Assembly (NCBI RefSeq): GCF_037975245.1
Contig: NC_092576.1
Coordinates: 1,624,501-1,688,500 of the forward strand
Direction: 5' to 3'
Source: Apostichopus japonicus
Lineage: Eukaryota; Echinodermata; Holothuroidea; Aspidochirotida; Stichopodidae
DNA length: 64,000 bases
In this document: positions 41,086 to 53,024 of the stretch, in pieces
Layout of the letters: each line of letters opens with the position of its first letter
Numbering within the stretch: the first letter of the stretch is position 1
The notes under the pieces: generated by a model
Databases searched by the model: none
Seen by the model: the letters and a program-made list of their open reading frames with translations, nothing else
What the model was told of the DNA's origin: nothing
Made by a program: the position numbers and the translations under genes

Positions 41086-41734
41086 GTAAGTATATTTTTA
41101 GTATGATATTTATACTTTCCTGTGTCGCTCTTAACACAGATTTTGAGGAAGTGACATGGCCTGAAATGTAACTAATTTTCAAGAAAAAGAAAGGGTTTCG
41201 TGGAACTACCCTATAGATGCTATTCACATTGTAGATCTAACAACAACTTTTTGGCTTTGCTACAGTAAGTTTATGCCTTAGTCGTATTGTTAAACCTAGT
41301 ATGCTGTTGTGCGTCTGCAGACTAGCCTATTTAATCTGCAGTCAAGGGGCGATGTTAATAAAGGCTCTCCATAAACATATTTAACGCCTAACTTTAATAT
41401 CATAAGACATAAGACCAACAACTAGTCTAGCCATGTTTATTATATTAGGGGCATAGGCCTAACATTAGACTAGTATGTGTAGGATAGGCCAACCTGTTTA
41501 GGCTAAGTTAGGCTAGGCTTAGTATAGTATTAGTACATTAAGTTCTCAGTATGTATGTCAGTTACTTGAAATATAACAAATTCTCTGATTATTGCACAGA
41601 CTTTTTCATATGACATGACATTGGGGTACTTTTTTTGAAAATGATGCACAATTTAGAATATGAGAAGGTTGGCCCAATAACATTAAAAATTTTACCCTAA
41701 TGGCTAAAGATTCATGTTCCTTCTCCTCCTACAG

Positions 41735-42019
41735 GTTGAATTGAATTAAACATGACAAGGTCCAGGTGACATTGAAATTTTTACACTTTTGGCAAAGTAA
41801 ACTACGGAAGAGGAAATACCAATATGAGTATACCCAGAAACGATTCATCTTCTAATCTTCTTCTGGTCAACTATGGAGAAGAAGATTCAGACATTGACTC
41901 GGAGGAAGAGGGAGAGATTGAGAAGACCTTGGAAGATGAAACAGAAGAGCAGAAAGACTCTCTCCCTCCAGCTGAGGTGTCAGAGCAAGCAGAACCCTCA
42001 CCCCAGCCTCCTGCAGAAG
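41735..42019 (+). CDS. SAP30BP: SAP30BP exon 2 (start codon at 41824)
   Basis: Acceptor 'ctcctacag'; 89 nt of leader, then ATG at 41824. Coding part MSIPRNDSSSNLLLVNYGEE then an acidic/Pro-rich stretch to PPAE; donor 'gtaaca', ends phase 1. The leader contains a second small uORF (MTRSR, at about 41752). Confidence 0.9.
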
Positions 42020-45000
42020 GTAACAACCAAAACCCCTTAAAGCAGAGCTGGTTAAATAAATTTCACTTTTGCCACATTTCCTCAAGTATTTGCAAAACCT
42101 TGGAAGTATAATTTAACTTTTCCGGTGAATATCGTCCAATTCTTTGTGTGGTTTTCAAGAGATGTCCATTTAAATTTGATGTACATCTTTGTACCAAAAG
42201 TGGACTTGGACCTCCAGCAAGAAGTGATGCTGTTACATTATAAATTATGTACATTTTACAACAAACTATGGGTTTTGTTCATTATGGTTTTTACTCTACC
42301 GTTTTGAGTTTGACTTTCGGTATTGGGAGACAGGTTCGAAAGTATATGCAAGACAATTGAACTTCAGTATTCTTTTCAGATGCATCCGTTTTAATGTAGA
42401 TCTTCAAATTCTGCCCAAAAATAAGAGGGCAAACACAAAATATTTGTCCATAGTTGTGCATCTATGACATCCAACATGTTTGTTTTAAGTTCTCTTTTGG
42501 TACAAAGCACATAAACCTCAAATAAACATCAGTCTATGCATTAATTTCTCCAGGATTCTTGACTATATTCCATCTTTATATTTACAAAGAAATTTACCTT
42601 GAGCTTTGCCAGTGGATAATTAGCAGCATCAGCTATTCAATGTCTTCTGTTCTTAAATTGTTATCGTATTTTTTTTTACATTCACCTCTCTAGCTGTCAA
42701 ACAGGAGGATGAAGATAGTAAAGATGTCCTTACAGCCCTCCCATCTGAAGAGGACAAAGTAGCGGAGCATAAGGACGGTGAACTCGGCACCATAGCTGAC
42801 ATCTCTGAAGACGAGGACGATGTCGTCCACAAGAGGAGGGTAAGATTCATGGGGACAATGAGTCATCTGCAAAGTAAATAGCTTTTCTTTTAGGTTTATA
42901 TAAAATAAAACCGTTGGTGGCTGTCAAACAATCCAAACTGAAATTCCTGTTCAGTTTTTAATTTTTTTTTTAAATTTAGTACATAGCTAATTTATTGCAT
43001 GTGACCATAAATGCATGCAACTAATCATCTAGATATTTCACATAGTGATACTGTTCGTAGACATCTTTCACAATTCATTCAGCTCTGTGTTTGATAAGAT
43101 AATGTGTGAACCCATCCTCATTATGTTAAGTGTGTGAACCCATCCTCATAATGTTAAGTTTGTGAACCCATCCTCATTATGTTATGTGTGAACTCATCCT
43201 AATTATCTCTGAAGTCAATCCAAATTCTACATTTTTGCTGTAAAACCCATACTGGGTTCTTAAAATCTAAAAATCTTCATTATTTATGCTCATTCCTTTC
43301 TTGTTATTAAAATTATCCAAGATGTAGGTCCAAATAATAATTTGGAAAATGATAATAAACAGAGAATATGGTGTAGGAAGATATTAAAGAACACTATACA
43401 TGATGAGCTTTGCTCCTTTAAAGATTAATTGCAAAAATATATACTGTTTAATAACAAAAACTTTATACCAAAAAGATAGCCATCTCTTTTGAGTTAGCCA
43501 AACCCCACTATCCCTGGAATTATTATAAACCATGTTTCCATATTTAAATTGAGAAGAGGAGGCTTTCTTTGACCAGTTCTATAGTACTGATTTGCTCGCC
43601 CAATAATCAATCTTCTAACTACTGTTGTAAAGACCACGTTTGCTCTGGAAACGAACTTTATGAAAACTATGCCCAACTATTCCATCTACTGGTTCACTAA
43701 GTCTCAGCTAGTACTAAATTAACGAGGTAAGACAAATTAACGAGGCAAGACATACTCAGACTCATCAGTTCATGTGTTGTTTTTTTTTTTTCTTTCACCA
43801 TGACAGCTCTCCCAGTCGGTGAGTCTGCGAGATTCTTTTACCTCAGAACCGGAGACTGCCCTCACGCAGAAAATCCGAAGACTTAACGCCGAAGAGGTGG
43901 TTTTACCACCTGAGCCGAGAGGGAGGTGCTCTAAAAAACTTCAGGTTTGGAAAAATAAACTGTTCACCATTTCTTTCTTGCTGACATACTTTACTTACAG
44001 TGCAGTTCCGTCAAGGTTGACCTAGTCGTCCGATTTTAAAATGTCCGAAAACGTCTGAAAATGTCCGGATCTGTCTGAGCGTCCGGTTAAAAAAAACACC
44101 TCAAACCCAACATTCAAAGCCCAAAGTGCCCCAAAAGGTCCTAGGTAAAGCTAACTAGTCCAAAAGGAACAAACGAGTGGCGTGTTTATCTGGAGCATTT
44201 GCGGTCACACGGCCGCGACTATTCCTCAGCGTGATAACAGTAGTCTGTAAGGATTACAAGTTCACTAACAAAAAACTTTGCAGAAATGTTTATTTACTAT
44301 CATTCACCATCTTGAAACTTGCAGCTAGCAATGAACGTTTGTTTTCAGTCCTGTCAGATGGATACGAAAAAATAATATCGCTCAATACCTACAGCATTTT
44401 CTGTTCACAATGATAAATAATTTTATGAGAAGCTTGCCTAAGTTACTTACTGTACTTAATTTCAATGGAATTACGTCCTTACAAGACAGAATGTAAAGTT
44501 CAAATGTAGAATGAAATATTAGTACCCCTTAGTTTTAATCTTGTCTTTCTTATCATAATGAAAAATCTTTGATTAAGGCTTTATAAAAAATGGTACATTT
44601 TAGGTTGTAATGCCTGGGGTTAGACATAGGTCCCAGTTAATCTGGATTACACAGCTCTTGCAAAGACAATATATTGTCCTGCCGGCAAAATAAATTGTTT
44701 GGATTGCTTATTAGGTCTTGTTGACATTCAAAAGGATCACCGTTTTTATGATACAGAAACCAAAAGAGGGAGCAAACATCGCTAGATTATAGATGTGGAT
44801 TATCTAAGTTTAATATTGGTAAAGTTTGGCTAATCCATACTTTATATTCACCTTTTGTGTAGAAAATTTTTGGTACAAATGAAATGTTAGGAAAGTTTGC
44901 ACTGTTCTATAGGTTTCAATATGCCACAGTCTGGTATGTAGTCTTCTTTAAACTCTAAATTCTTCAAAAGGGGAGGAGGACATCCCTGACATAACCCCCC

Positions 45001-47960
45001 TCCCCTTGCAACCCTCCCTCGGGAATGCTGTGTTCCAAATTCAAAATAAAATAAAACTGTTAGCAAATGCTTATCCACTAGAAGGCCTGTGTAAGAGAAT
45101 GTGTAAAAGTAAGTTGGCCTGACGTTTCGATCCTAGCAGGATCTTCTTCAAAAGCTAAATGACAAGTAACAGTAACAGAAGGGACAAAAACACACACAGA
45201 ATACAGACAGGTTAATGAGCATGGTGAGCACAAAGAGATAGATGTAAGGGGATTAGTAGACAAGGGATGGAGAGTAGAAAGAAAGAAACAAACAAAGTGT
45301 TCCAATTTCAACAGAAGAAATATGGTAACTCTACTCGTGCTCCATACTCTAATGTACAGGGTTCCCCTTTAATGAATCAATCTATGTAATAAGGAACTTC
45401 AGCCCATGTATTATGTATTATGTGCTGATTAATAAATTGACTGATTTTTTTATTATTTATTATCTTCACAGGACAAGATTGCAAAATATTACAGGAAAAA
45501 TCTAGACATGAATGCATCCATCCAAAGCAGAAAAGATTTCCGGAATCCAAGGTATTATATAAATATTTTCATACCTGACCAGATCTGTTCTCTTATCATG
45601 CAAGGATATACTGTTATCCTACTGCAGCTTTGACCACAGAAAAAACAGTATTTTGTATTATTTTCCTTTAAGTGAGCAACATTCATATATTATCGTCCAA
45701 ATTGCTTTCGAAAATGTTAACAAAAAAATGTAAAAAAATGATTTCCCTGAAATAATCTTGGCACCAGCATATTTTTAATTTAAAAAAAAGAAATGTTAGG
45801 CCCATTTTTTTTTCAAACTTTGAATGCAATGTACAATATATTTTTTCCAATATGGTAAATAAACAATAACTATTTCGTAAATAGCGACCAAAATTGCGAA
45901 GTAATGTGATCGATAAACAAAGTATTTTAGATAAATGCGAATTTTGCAATGTATAATAAACATTCCCACGTAGCAGCATATCTGCTATAGAGCTGTTGTA
46001 GGTTGCTAAGATCTGTGTATCTGTGCTGATCGAAACGTCTTCATGGAAAAAGAAAGAAAGGAGGAACCTGCAAAGTTCATGAAAGGTCAACTTAATCCTG
46101 TTTGATGATAATGTGCAATCCCTAGATTGCAACAAGAAAAGGGGCAGTTCACCTAACTACACCTATTAGTTTGCTTCTTTGTTTTACATTTTACTTCTTA
46201 TCTAGCATCTATGAGAAACTGATAAGCTATCTCGGTATAGATGAGCTCGGTACCAACTACCCCAAAGACGTCTTTAATCCCCACGGTTGGGATGAAAGCT
46301 CTTACTACGAATCTCTTGGTGAGTACTGCAGCATCTTCTTAAAGGGGTCGTGCGTCCTAGCGGCTCATAAAACTGTGGAAACTGCCATTGACAGTATTGT
46401 TGAAAAACTGCTAAGCAATCTCTTCTCCCCCCCCCCCAACCTTGTCTGCTGTCTACCCTGATGTTGGGAGCTCAACACTGAATGTAATTAATAACATGAG
46501 AGAAGCCCTTCCCATATGTAAGCCGGATCACATCCCTGAATCACCACTGAACAGGGTTACGGATAAATTTGTCAACCAGCTTTTGTAAGGTTGTAAAATA
46601 AAGTTGATCGCTAGATATCACAATGCTGAATGTGCAACCAAAGAAAAAATATTAGGACAATGTTGTTCATAGGTGTTCATAGACCTTTAAAAGAGATTTG
46701 AACATAACGTGTCATCACTAGGTTTGAGTCCATCGCGATGTTGGTGTTTTATTGCCCGCTTAGTGTTTATGTTTGGTTTGGTCTTTGATGTTACTTGTTT
46801 GACTATTTGATTTATTTTAAATTTGTTTTACTTGTTCTAATTGTTTACTCGTTTTCTTACGACTGATAAATCGTCACATTTGTATTTTGATAGCGAGAGC
46901 ACAAAAAGAAGAAATGGCTAAAAGGGAAAGGGAGAAGAAGGAGAAAGATAAGACCAAAGTAGAGTTTGTGTCGGGTGTGGTCAAGAAACCACCAAGACCA
47001 GCAGATCAACTTAGCATACTACCAGGTAAGAACAGACTAATATACAACAGACTCTCACACAATCATTTGTGATGTTTTTTGACTTTATGGACTTGATGAT
47101 CAGTTGGGATGCACAGAATGTCAGGCCAGATAATGGAAAAATTGTCCAGTTGTGTTTCTGTCTGCAAATTTTGGACACATTTTTTTTGTTTTTCTGCCTT
47201 AAAGAAGATATTTTTAGTAAACTGCAAAGGGGTGATTAAATCCACTTGCAGTTGGATCCAGAAGTTTGGATCTGCAACATTTTATTTTTTTTAAGTCTCA
47301 GTTCCTTGATCAAGTTTTAAATCATTCCCGATAAAGGAGATAATTGTAGCATGTGGGAGCCGTCCTTACTAGGTCTTAGTTTTGAGGTGAACCGCATGTA
47401 AAACATTTTGTATTCTAAACCTGGACTATCAAAATTATCAACTGTGTAGGTTAAACTTACATATTTGAGTTGATTTAATTTTGCATTTGTTACTCTGTTA
47501 GCAGCACTGTATGGTAATATGTTTAGAGACTTTTGATCAAATAATTGCGTTCAAAACTTTTTGGCCTTTATTGGATTTGATGATAATCCTAACCTTTGCA
47601 GTCATGATGGGTATGTGTGCATGTATGTGTGGGTGTTTGTGAGTGTGTTTGTGATGCCCAGCTTGTTAAACACATTATCTCAAGAAGGGAAGGTCAGACC
47701 AATTTTATACTTTGTCTCAACCTCTTTTTTTTCTTCTTTTCTCGGCAGATGAAGAGAGAAAGAGGAAATCCAAGTGGGATGCCCCAGCCCCTAACCCATC
47801 AATATCCCTCCTGGGTAGACCACAAGTAGCCATCATCACCACCTCCATCACAAATCCCATGGTGGTGTCGACCACTGTGTCCTCCACGGGTGCAAAAACC
47901 ACGGTTATATCGGCTATCGGCACCATCAAGAAACCGAAGATCGAGAAGACCGAGAAATAG
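41824..47960 (+). CDS. SAP30BP: SAP30BP, SAP30-binding protein (HCNGP family), complete (gene-level entry)
   Basis: Seven coding exons (41824-42019, 42694-42839, 43807-43944, 45472-45551, 46206-46318, 46894-47025, 47749-47960) join in phase into 338 residues; human SAP30BP is 308. The family is nuclear: it binds the Sin3/HDAC subunit SAP30 and takes part in transcription control and pre-mRNA splicing (with RBM17 in human cells). Visible: an N-terminal NLLLVNYGEEDSDIDSEEE block like the human N-terminus, an acidic low-complexity region, then the HCNGP core. The core has VLPPEPRGRCSKKLQDKI, FRNPSIYEKL, the near-identical IDELGTNYPKDVFNPHGWDE, and SYYESLARAQKEEM. A basic coiled stretch, the RKSKWD motif and a KTTVISAIGTIKK tail follow. 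The start is the first ATG giving the conserved N-terminus. Confidence 0.97.
42694..42839 (+). CDS. SAP30BP: SAP30BP exon 3 (acidic region)
   Basis: Acceptor 'cacctctctag', donor 'gtaaga'; 146 nt. VKQEDEDSKDVLTALPSEED ... ISEDEDDVVHKRR. Poorly conserved acidic linker; supported by phase and splice sites. Confidence 0.85.
42840..43806 (+). repeat. SAP30BP: SAP30BP intron with ~26-bp tandem repeat
   Basis: At about 43101-43203 'gtgtgaacccatcctcatta' recurs four times with variants. The rest of the intron is featureless. Confidence 0.8.
43807..43944 (+). CDS. SAP30BP: SAP30BP exon 4 (HCNGP core start)
   Basis: Acceptor 'accatgacag'; donor 'gtttgg' is weak. 138 nt. QKIRRLNAEEVVLPPEPRGR then CSKKLQ, matching RVRNMSPDEIKIPPEPPGRC. 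Confidence 0.94.
43945..45471 (+). other. SAP30BP: SAP30BP intron
   Basis: Includes a 'gtccgaaaacgtctgaaaat' microrepeat near 44041-44085 and a Penelope/hammerhead-like minus-strand motif at 45122-45150. No gene seen. Confidence 0.65.
45122..45150 (-). other. Hammerhead-like / Penelope-tail motif, degenerate
   Basis: On the minus strand 'gaagaagatcct' - loop - 'aggatcgaaacgtc' gives a short stem (gatcct/aggatc) followed by GAAAC-GTC, like the core of hammerhead motifs carried by Penelope-like retroelements. The conserved CUGAUGA is not intact (TGAAGAAG instead), so self-cleavage is not expected. Confidence 0.35.
45472..45551 (+). CDS. SAP30BP: SAP30BP exon 5
   Basis: Acceptor 'tatcttcacag', donor 'gtatta'; 80 nt. 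DKIAKYYRKNLDMNASIQSR then KDFRNP, matching DKIQKLYERK..GMDMNYIIQRKKEFRNP. Confidence 0.95.
46206..46318 (+). CDS. SAP30BP: SAP30BP exon 6 (most conserved block)
   Basis: Acceptor 'cttatctag', donor 'gtgagt'; 113 nt. IYEKLISYLGIDELGTNYPK then DVFNPHGWDESSYYESL, nearly identical to the vertebrate block. Confidence 0.97.
46319..46893 (+). other. SAP30BP: SAP30BP intron
   Basis: Contains a C-run (about 46428-46437) and no recognisable feature. Confidence 0.8.
46894..47025 (+). CDS. SAP30BP: SAP30BP exon 7
   Basis: Acceptor 'tattttgatag', donor 'gtaaga'; 132 nt. RAQKEEMAKREREKKEKDKT then KVEFVSGVVKK, matching KAQKIEMDKLEKAKKERTKIEFVTGTKK. Confidence 0.95.
47026..47748 (+). other. SAP30BP: SAP30BP last intron
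   Basis: GTGT-rich microsatellite near 47615-47652; otherwise nothing seen. Confidence 0.8.
47749..47960 (+). CDS. SAP30BP: SAP30BP exon 8 (C-terminus)
   Basis: Acceptor 'tttctcggcag'; ends at TAG 47958-47960. RKRKSKWDAPAPNPSISLLG, a Thr/Val/Ile-rich stretch, then KTTVISAIGTIKKPKIEKTE. The RKSKWD and TTVISA.GTI.KK motifs are shared with vertebrates. Confidence 0.96.
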
Positions 47961-49390
47961 GGGAGGATGAACCGTAGATTCGGGCGGTCTGTGTATTTCA
48001 TTGAGACTAAACCGTACTTGATAGAGGATGGAAGTTCAAAAGATTGGTCCTGGTCTCAGAAAACAAAACACTCGGACAAGGCTTCCTCTTGTGGTATTTG
48101 AAGACATTTGCGGTACTTTGTTCCAAGAGTTCAGATAGGAAAAGTTTAACAACTCCCAAGTGCTTACCTGTTGTCATATTTGGAGCTCTGTTTTTCCATT
48201 TAACAGCAAATCTTCAGGTAGCAGAAGTGTCGATATAGCAGACATCAATGAGAGACTTTTGGAGAGCCATTTCCAACAGGAAACATTAAAAATGGCTCAA
48301 AAGTTTGCCAACTACAAGTGGTTAACTCTTGTCATATTTGGGACTCTGTTTTTCCATATATTTAACAGCAAGTTAAAGCTAGCAGAAGTGTTGTAACATA
48401 CATCATGGAAGACTGTTGAAGAGCCATTTACCAACAGGAAAAGTTAAAAATGGCTCAAAAGTTTGCCAACTGCAAGTGGTTAACTCTTGTCATATTTGGG
48501 ACTCTGTTTTTCCATATATTTAACAGCAAGTTTAATCTAGCAGAAGTGTTGTAACAGACATCATGGAAGAACTTTTGGAGGGCCATTTACCTATAGAAAA
48601 GTTAAAAATGGCTTAACAGTTAGCAAAACAGTTAGCAAAGTCCAAGTGTTGTAACAGACATCTTGTCATATTTGGAACTTTGTTTTTTCCATTTATTAAC
48701 AGGAATGTCAAGTTAGAAGGACCGTTTCCCAAGTGGTTACTCATGGTTGTTTTCCCAATTTCTCATTATTGCTAATCTGAGAGAAGACTTGTTTGTAGCT
48801 ATTACCAGACTCAGAACTGTTAAACTGTTAGAGGGAGCTATTTTGTAATGTCCCTGGAGAACCATTCAGCGTTTTGAATGGTTCATCCCAAAAATTAGCT
48901 GCCTTTGTGTGCCCAGTTCAACAAGGAGAATTGGTATTCTAGTATTGTCATGTGACACTTTTAGTGTCTTTTCATATGCAAAATGAATTTGACTGGGCCC
49001 TGATAAAGTAGTTGTAATTTCAGAATTATTACCATGATGATATAATCCTTGTTGATATTCACTTTGCATTCATTCACATAACTAGTGAAGCTCTTTTTAC
49101 AACAACAACAATTTTATTTTTGGGGGGGGGGGGGAGGGAGAGGGGAACCATGAAAATTGTAATTAGCCTTAGTTGTCAATGAGGAAAACCACATTTTGTC
49201 ATGATTCTTCAAAGACTATTTGGTTGGCTAAAGTTGATTTTTGTAAAAAAAAAAGTTGGGAAAGTTTTTCTGGATCGTTAGGTCGTCCAAACCACATCCT
49301 GATAGAAAACTGGGTTTGGTTTGTAAATTGCATCTGGCAACAACAGTGAATCATTGTCATCAATAAAATAGAGTTGTAAATGTTTATTTC
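47961..49390 (+). other. SAP30BP: SAP30BP 3' UTR
   Basis: About 1.4 kb to the first well-placed AATAAA (49362-49367). The first 700 nt are dominated by tandem repeats (listed separately). The cleavage site is inferred. Confidence 0.55.
48160..48690 (+). repeat. SAP30BP: ~158-bp tandem repeats in the SAP30BP 3' UTR
   Basis: Landmarks 'gtcatatttggg(a)ctctg' at about 48173, 48331, 48489 and 48665, with 'ttaacagcaa', 'agcagaagtgt' and 'aaaaatggctcaaaagttt' between them, give about 3.5 copies. Confidence 0.9.
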
Positions 49391-50009
49391 TTTTCTTTCT
49401 TGTGTTTATAATATTTAAATCATTTATTCACAGAAGAAATGATTTTGTTACAAAACACTGTTGCAGTCTGATGAAAATCTTAAATACAGAGAACATTAAC
49501 AGTTTAACAAATTTTCCTAAATATATCATCTGTTAAGCAACAAATAGGCAGGCTATGAATGGTTTATATTAGTGACACCCTTTCTCATATCTGCACAGGA
49601 TTTCCAAATGCAAGGGGGGGGGCGGGGTGGGGGAGTTGTAAATTTTCCCCAACCGATTTGGGTAAGGGCAAAAAGTTTAGATAAAACCTGGTACATTATG
49701 AGGCATATTTGGACTATAAATTTGGCCTTTAATTTGCTCTATGTGTAAAGTTGTGCTAAGTACTCTGGCCGTTTTGTGTGCGGTTGAATAAGGAGAGCAC
49801 AACCATAGCTGTGTACATCAATTTCTGTTATGAGATGATTGTAACGTTATGGTAAATGTCAGTCAGTTTGAGAATGAATATTCATAAAGTTAGAACAACA
49901 CTCGACTGGGACAAGTTTTAATATACGACTTGATGTCATGCTTCATAGCACTCGTACTGACAGTTTGTCTCCATCAGATAAAAATAAGGAACTGTTTGTA
50001 TTCTCAGAT

Positions 50010-50730
50010 GTGGCCGCTTTTGAAGGATGATATGAGAGGACAGTATAGAGTGGTATTTAGCATTATAATCAGATAGAGGTTAGGAACTGTCCATACTGTC
50101 AGTACGAGTGCTTTGAAGGATGATATGCGAGTACAGTATAGAGTGGTATTTAGCATTAGAATCAGATAGAGCTTGGAACTGTTTGTACTGTCAGTATTAG
50201 TGCTTTGAAGCATATTAGAGGACAGTATAGAGTGGTATTAGAATCAGCTAAAGTTAGGAACTGTTCATACTGTCAGTTTTATTGTTTTTTACACATGATT
50301 TTAGAGGACAGTACAGAGTGGTATTAGCATTAGAATCAGATAGTGGTTAGGAACTGTTCATACTGTTAGTTCGATTGCTTTGAAACACTAGAGAGGACAG
50401 TACAGAGTGGTTTTAGCATTAGAATCAGCTAAAGTTAGGAACTGTTCATACTGTCAGTTTTATTGTTTTTTACACATGATTTTAGAGGACAGTACAGAGT
50501 GGTATTAGCATTAGAATCAGAAAGTGGTTAGGAACTGTTCATACTGTTAGTTCGATTGCTTTGAAACATGATATGAGAGGACAGTATAGAGTGGTATTAG
50601 CATTAGAATCAGATAAGGGTTAGTACTGTGTACACTGTCAGTGTTAGTGCTTTGAAGCATATGTGAGGACATTATAGAGTGGTATTAGAATCAGATAAAG
50701 ATTAGGAACTGTTCATACTGTCAGTGCGAT
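50010..50730. repeat. ~60-120-bp complex minisatellite, about 8 copies
   Basis: Copies share 'gaggacagtatagagtggta', 'ttagaatcagat', 'taggaactgttcatactgtc' and 'agtgctttgaagcatgatat', with variable length and some copies more alike in alternation. Confidence 0.9.
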
Positions 50731-51050
50731 AAATTGGAAAATGATCCCAGATTAATTAATAATTACGCTTCATGTTACAAAAGGGATATCAAGGGAAAGT
50801 GATTAAAGGTAATAATTTTTCTGTATATAATTTACCGAAACTGGTATGCAGTTTTAACGAACGAATGAATGAAGGTATGTGTGTGTGTTACGGTACTTCC
50901 AATTGTTGCTGATCAACAGCAACCCATTATGTAGGACGATACATCTGGATGAACTCCCCCCACACACATACACATCCAAGAATCAGGCACTTATACATTT
51001 TGACCCATCGCTTGTCATGTTCTTCAAGAAAAACTTTGATAGAAAGCAGG

Positions 51051-51324
51051 CAGGCGCGTAGCCAGGAATTTGCCAAGGGAGGGGCGAAACTGTAGATTCG
51101 GCATTGCAAACTATCTAAGCGTAGTGCCACCATGGTTGGCGCGAAGCGTACAAGACAATTTTGGCTGAAAGAGCCTCCCAGATCGCTGGAAATGGCACTT
51201 CCCAGGCCTTGTAAGTTGCATCTTAGCACTTTCTCTTTTGAAAATACTAGCGATATCATAAAAACATAAAAAAAATTAAAAAAATATGCCAATACGCCCC
51301 CCCCCCCCCTTGGCTACGCGCCTG
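51051..51324. mobile_element. hAT-type MITE, 274 bp
   Basis: 14-bp perfect TIRs 'caggcgcgtagcca' / 'tggctacgcgcctg'. Flanking octamers 'aaagcagg' (51043-51050) and 'atagcagg' (51325-51332) agree at 7 of 8. Interior ends in a C-run. Part of the interior (51118-51208) resembles 59800-59889 inside the composite hAT element. Confidence 0.85.
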
Positions 51325-52280
51325 ATAGCAGGTTTGGCTTTCTGTATGATTGGTAATACCACATCAGCCTGATCAGGACCGGGGATATCCTCTCATCCAG
51401 TATCAATATATACGATCAAATATCCCACCAGTAACAGTCGGAGTCGAGAAAGTTGGAGGATATGTTGGAATTGTAACAGTCAAAATAACTCAAGATTTCA
51501 ACAAGGATGTATGAATTTCATTTCTTAGCTATTTCACTTTATAAAAAAATACTATATAATATGGCAGTGATGTACTTGCTTACATGACAGACAAATGAAT
51601 AAAAAACGAATCAAAGAAACACACCTCTCGATTAGTCCCATGAACATGATTCAACATTATAGTGATTTAATTTGTTTACTAAACGATTTTCACACTACCA
51701 CAACTACTTCAGACATTGATATTGTTTCATAACTCATCAAATGAATAAAGTTCTTCTGTTTCTAATGCTATTTCTAAAATCTTATTATAATAAGCTAGAA
51801 AGTGCATATCCTGACAGCAAATACAAAACAAACAAGTTTTACTGCAAAACTTCCCAGTCACTATCCTGTTGTTTATTTGCTTAAAAGACATTGTACAAAA
51901 TGTTGAATATCTGAAAAATGCCAGTAGGGAAAAGCAGACACCTCGAAATATCAGAGAAAGGTCAGAGAGGGTCATTCCTAATAGTGAATTTGTGATTATA
52001 TTGGCTATATATTCATATATTCACATTCACTAAATAAATCATTATTTTAACAATGATTCACTACAGGAGGTTCAATAAGGTACACTTTACAAAGAGTGCA
52101 AGGTCAATTTGTGAACATGCTGTGAAGTGTACAAAATATCTTCAATTACAGAGCAACCTTACAGTTCAAACAGCAGACCTACACTATTAGAAATGACTGA
52201 CGACATACATACAAATATACCGACATATATAGATGCAGTGAGGCTCTGAAGATTTATAGCAGCTGTCAACCATTGTCTTA

Positions 52281-52284
<4 letters not shown>

Positions 52285-52365
<81 letters not shown>
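52285..52365. repeat. (TA)n microsatellite, ~40 units
   Basis: Nearly pure TA dinucleotide run. Confidence 0.97.
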
Positions 52366-52371
<6 letters not shown>

Positions 52372-52569
52372 AAAGAGTCTTTCACAGAATTCGGTGACTT
52401 ATCTTGCAAACTTTGCCAAGCTATTTAAAACATGGCGTGAGACCACATCATGTAATCAGCATTTAAACGTGTCACATCCATCTTCAAACGAACGTAACAA
52501 GATTATCGTTTTAGTGATTGAAAACACTTTTGTTGATATTAGAATATCATGACGCTTGAGCGAAATTGC

Positions 52570-52700
52570 CTCTCACCATTGTGTGCTGTGATGGGGTCAT
52601 TCCCTCCTTAAAGAAAATTGCGTTACTTCGGGTCTCCATTTCCCCAAAGTATACTATACTTACGTCATCTAAAACATCTCTGTAGAGTCCATAATATACA
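52570..52700. repeat. Dispersed repeat, copy A (shared with 63845-63995)
   Basis: Landmarks 'cctctcacca', 'gatggggtca', 'gtagagtccataatata' and 'caaagtatacta' occur in the same order near the window end. This indicates a diverged dispersed element. Confidence 0.65.
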
Positions 52701-52962
52701 TATATGGTGTTCCATTAAGACTGTACACCATATTTTACATTGTATATCTCATTCAAAACAACTGGGTACATACATAGGCACAGCAAAAAGCAATCATTCA
52801 GCAAATGTATTCACTAAAGTATTTCCTCTTGGGGACAACAATTTCCGCCATTTTATCGTTCGTCATACATTTACATGGAAGCCAAAAGAACATTATTTGT
52901 TGCTAAACCTAAATTTGTAGCCATTTTGTTGGGAAAACAACTTTAGCTACCGGAATATTATA

Positions 52963-52963
<1 letters not shown>

Positions 52964-53009
<46 letters not shown>
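52964..53009. repeat. (TA)n microsatellite
   Basis: About 23 TA units immediately upstream of a fold-back palindrome. Confidence 0.95.
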
Positions 53010-53010
<1 letters not shown>

Positions 53011-53024
53011 TTGGTACGTACGTG

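Noticed and set aside
45683..46135. 150-codon minus-strand open frame in a SAP30BP intron
   Set aside because: Composition is that of AT-rich intron DNA; no domain or homology recognised and no splice or promoter support.
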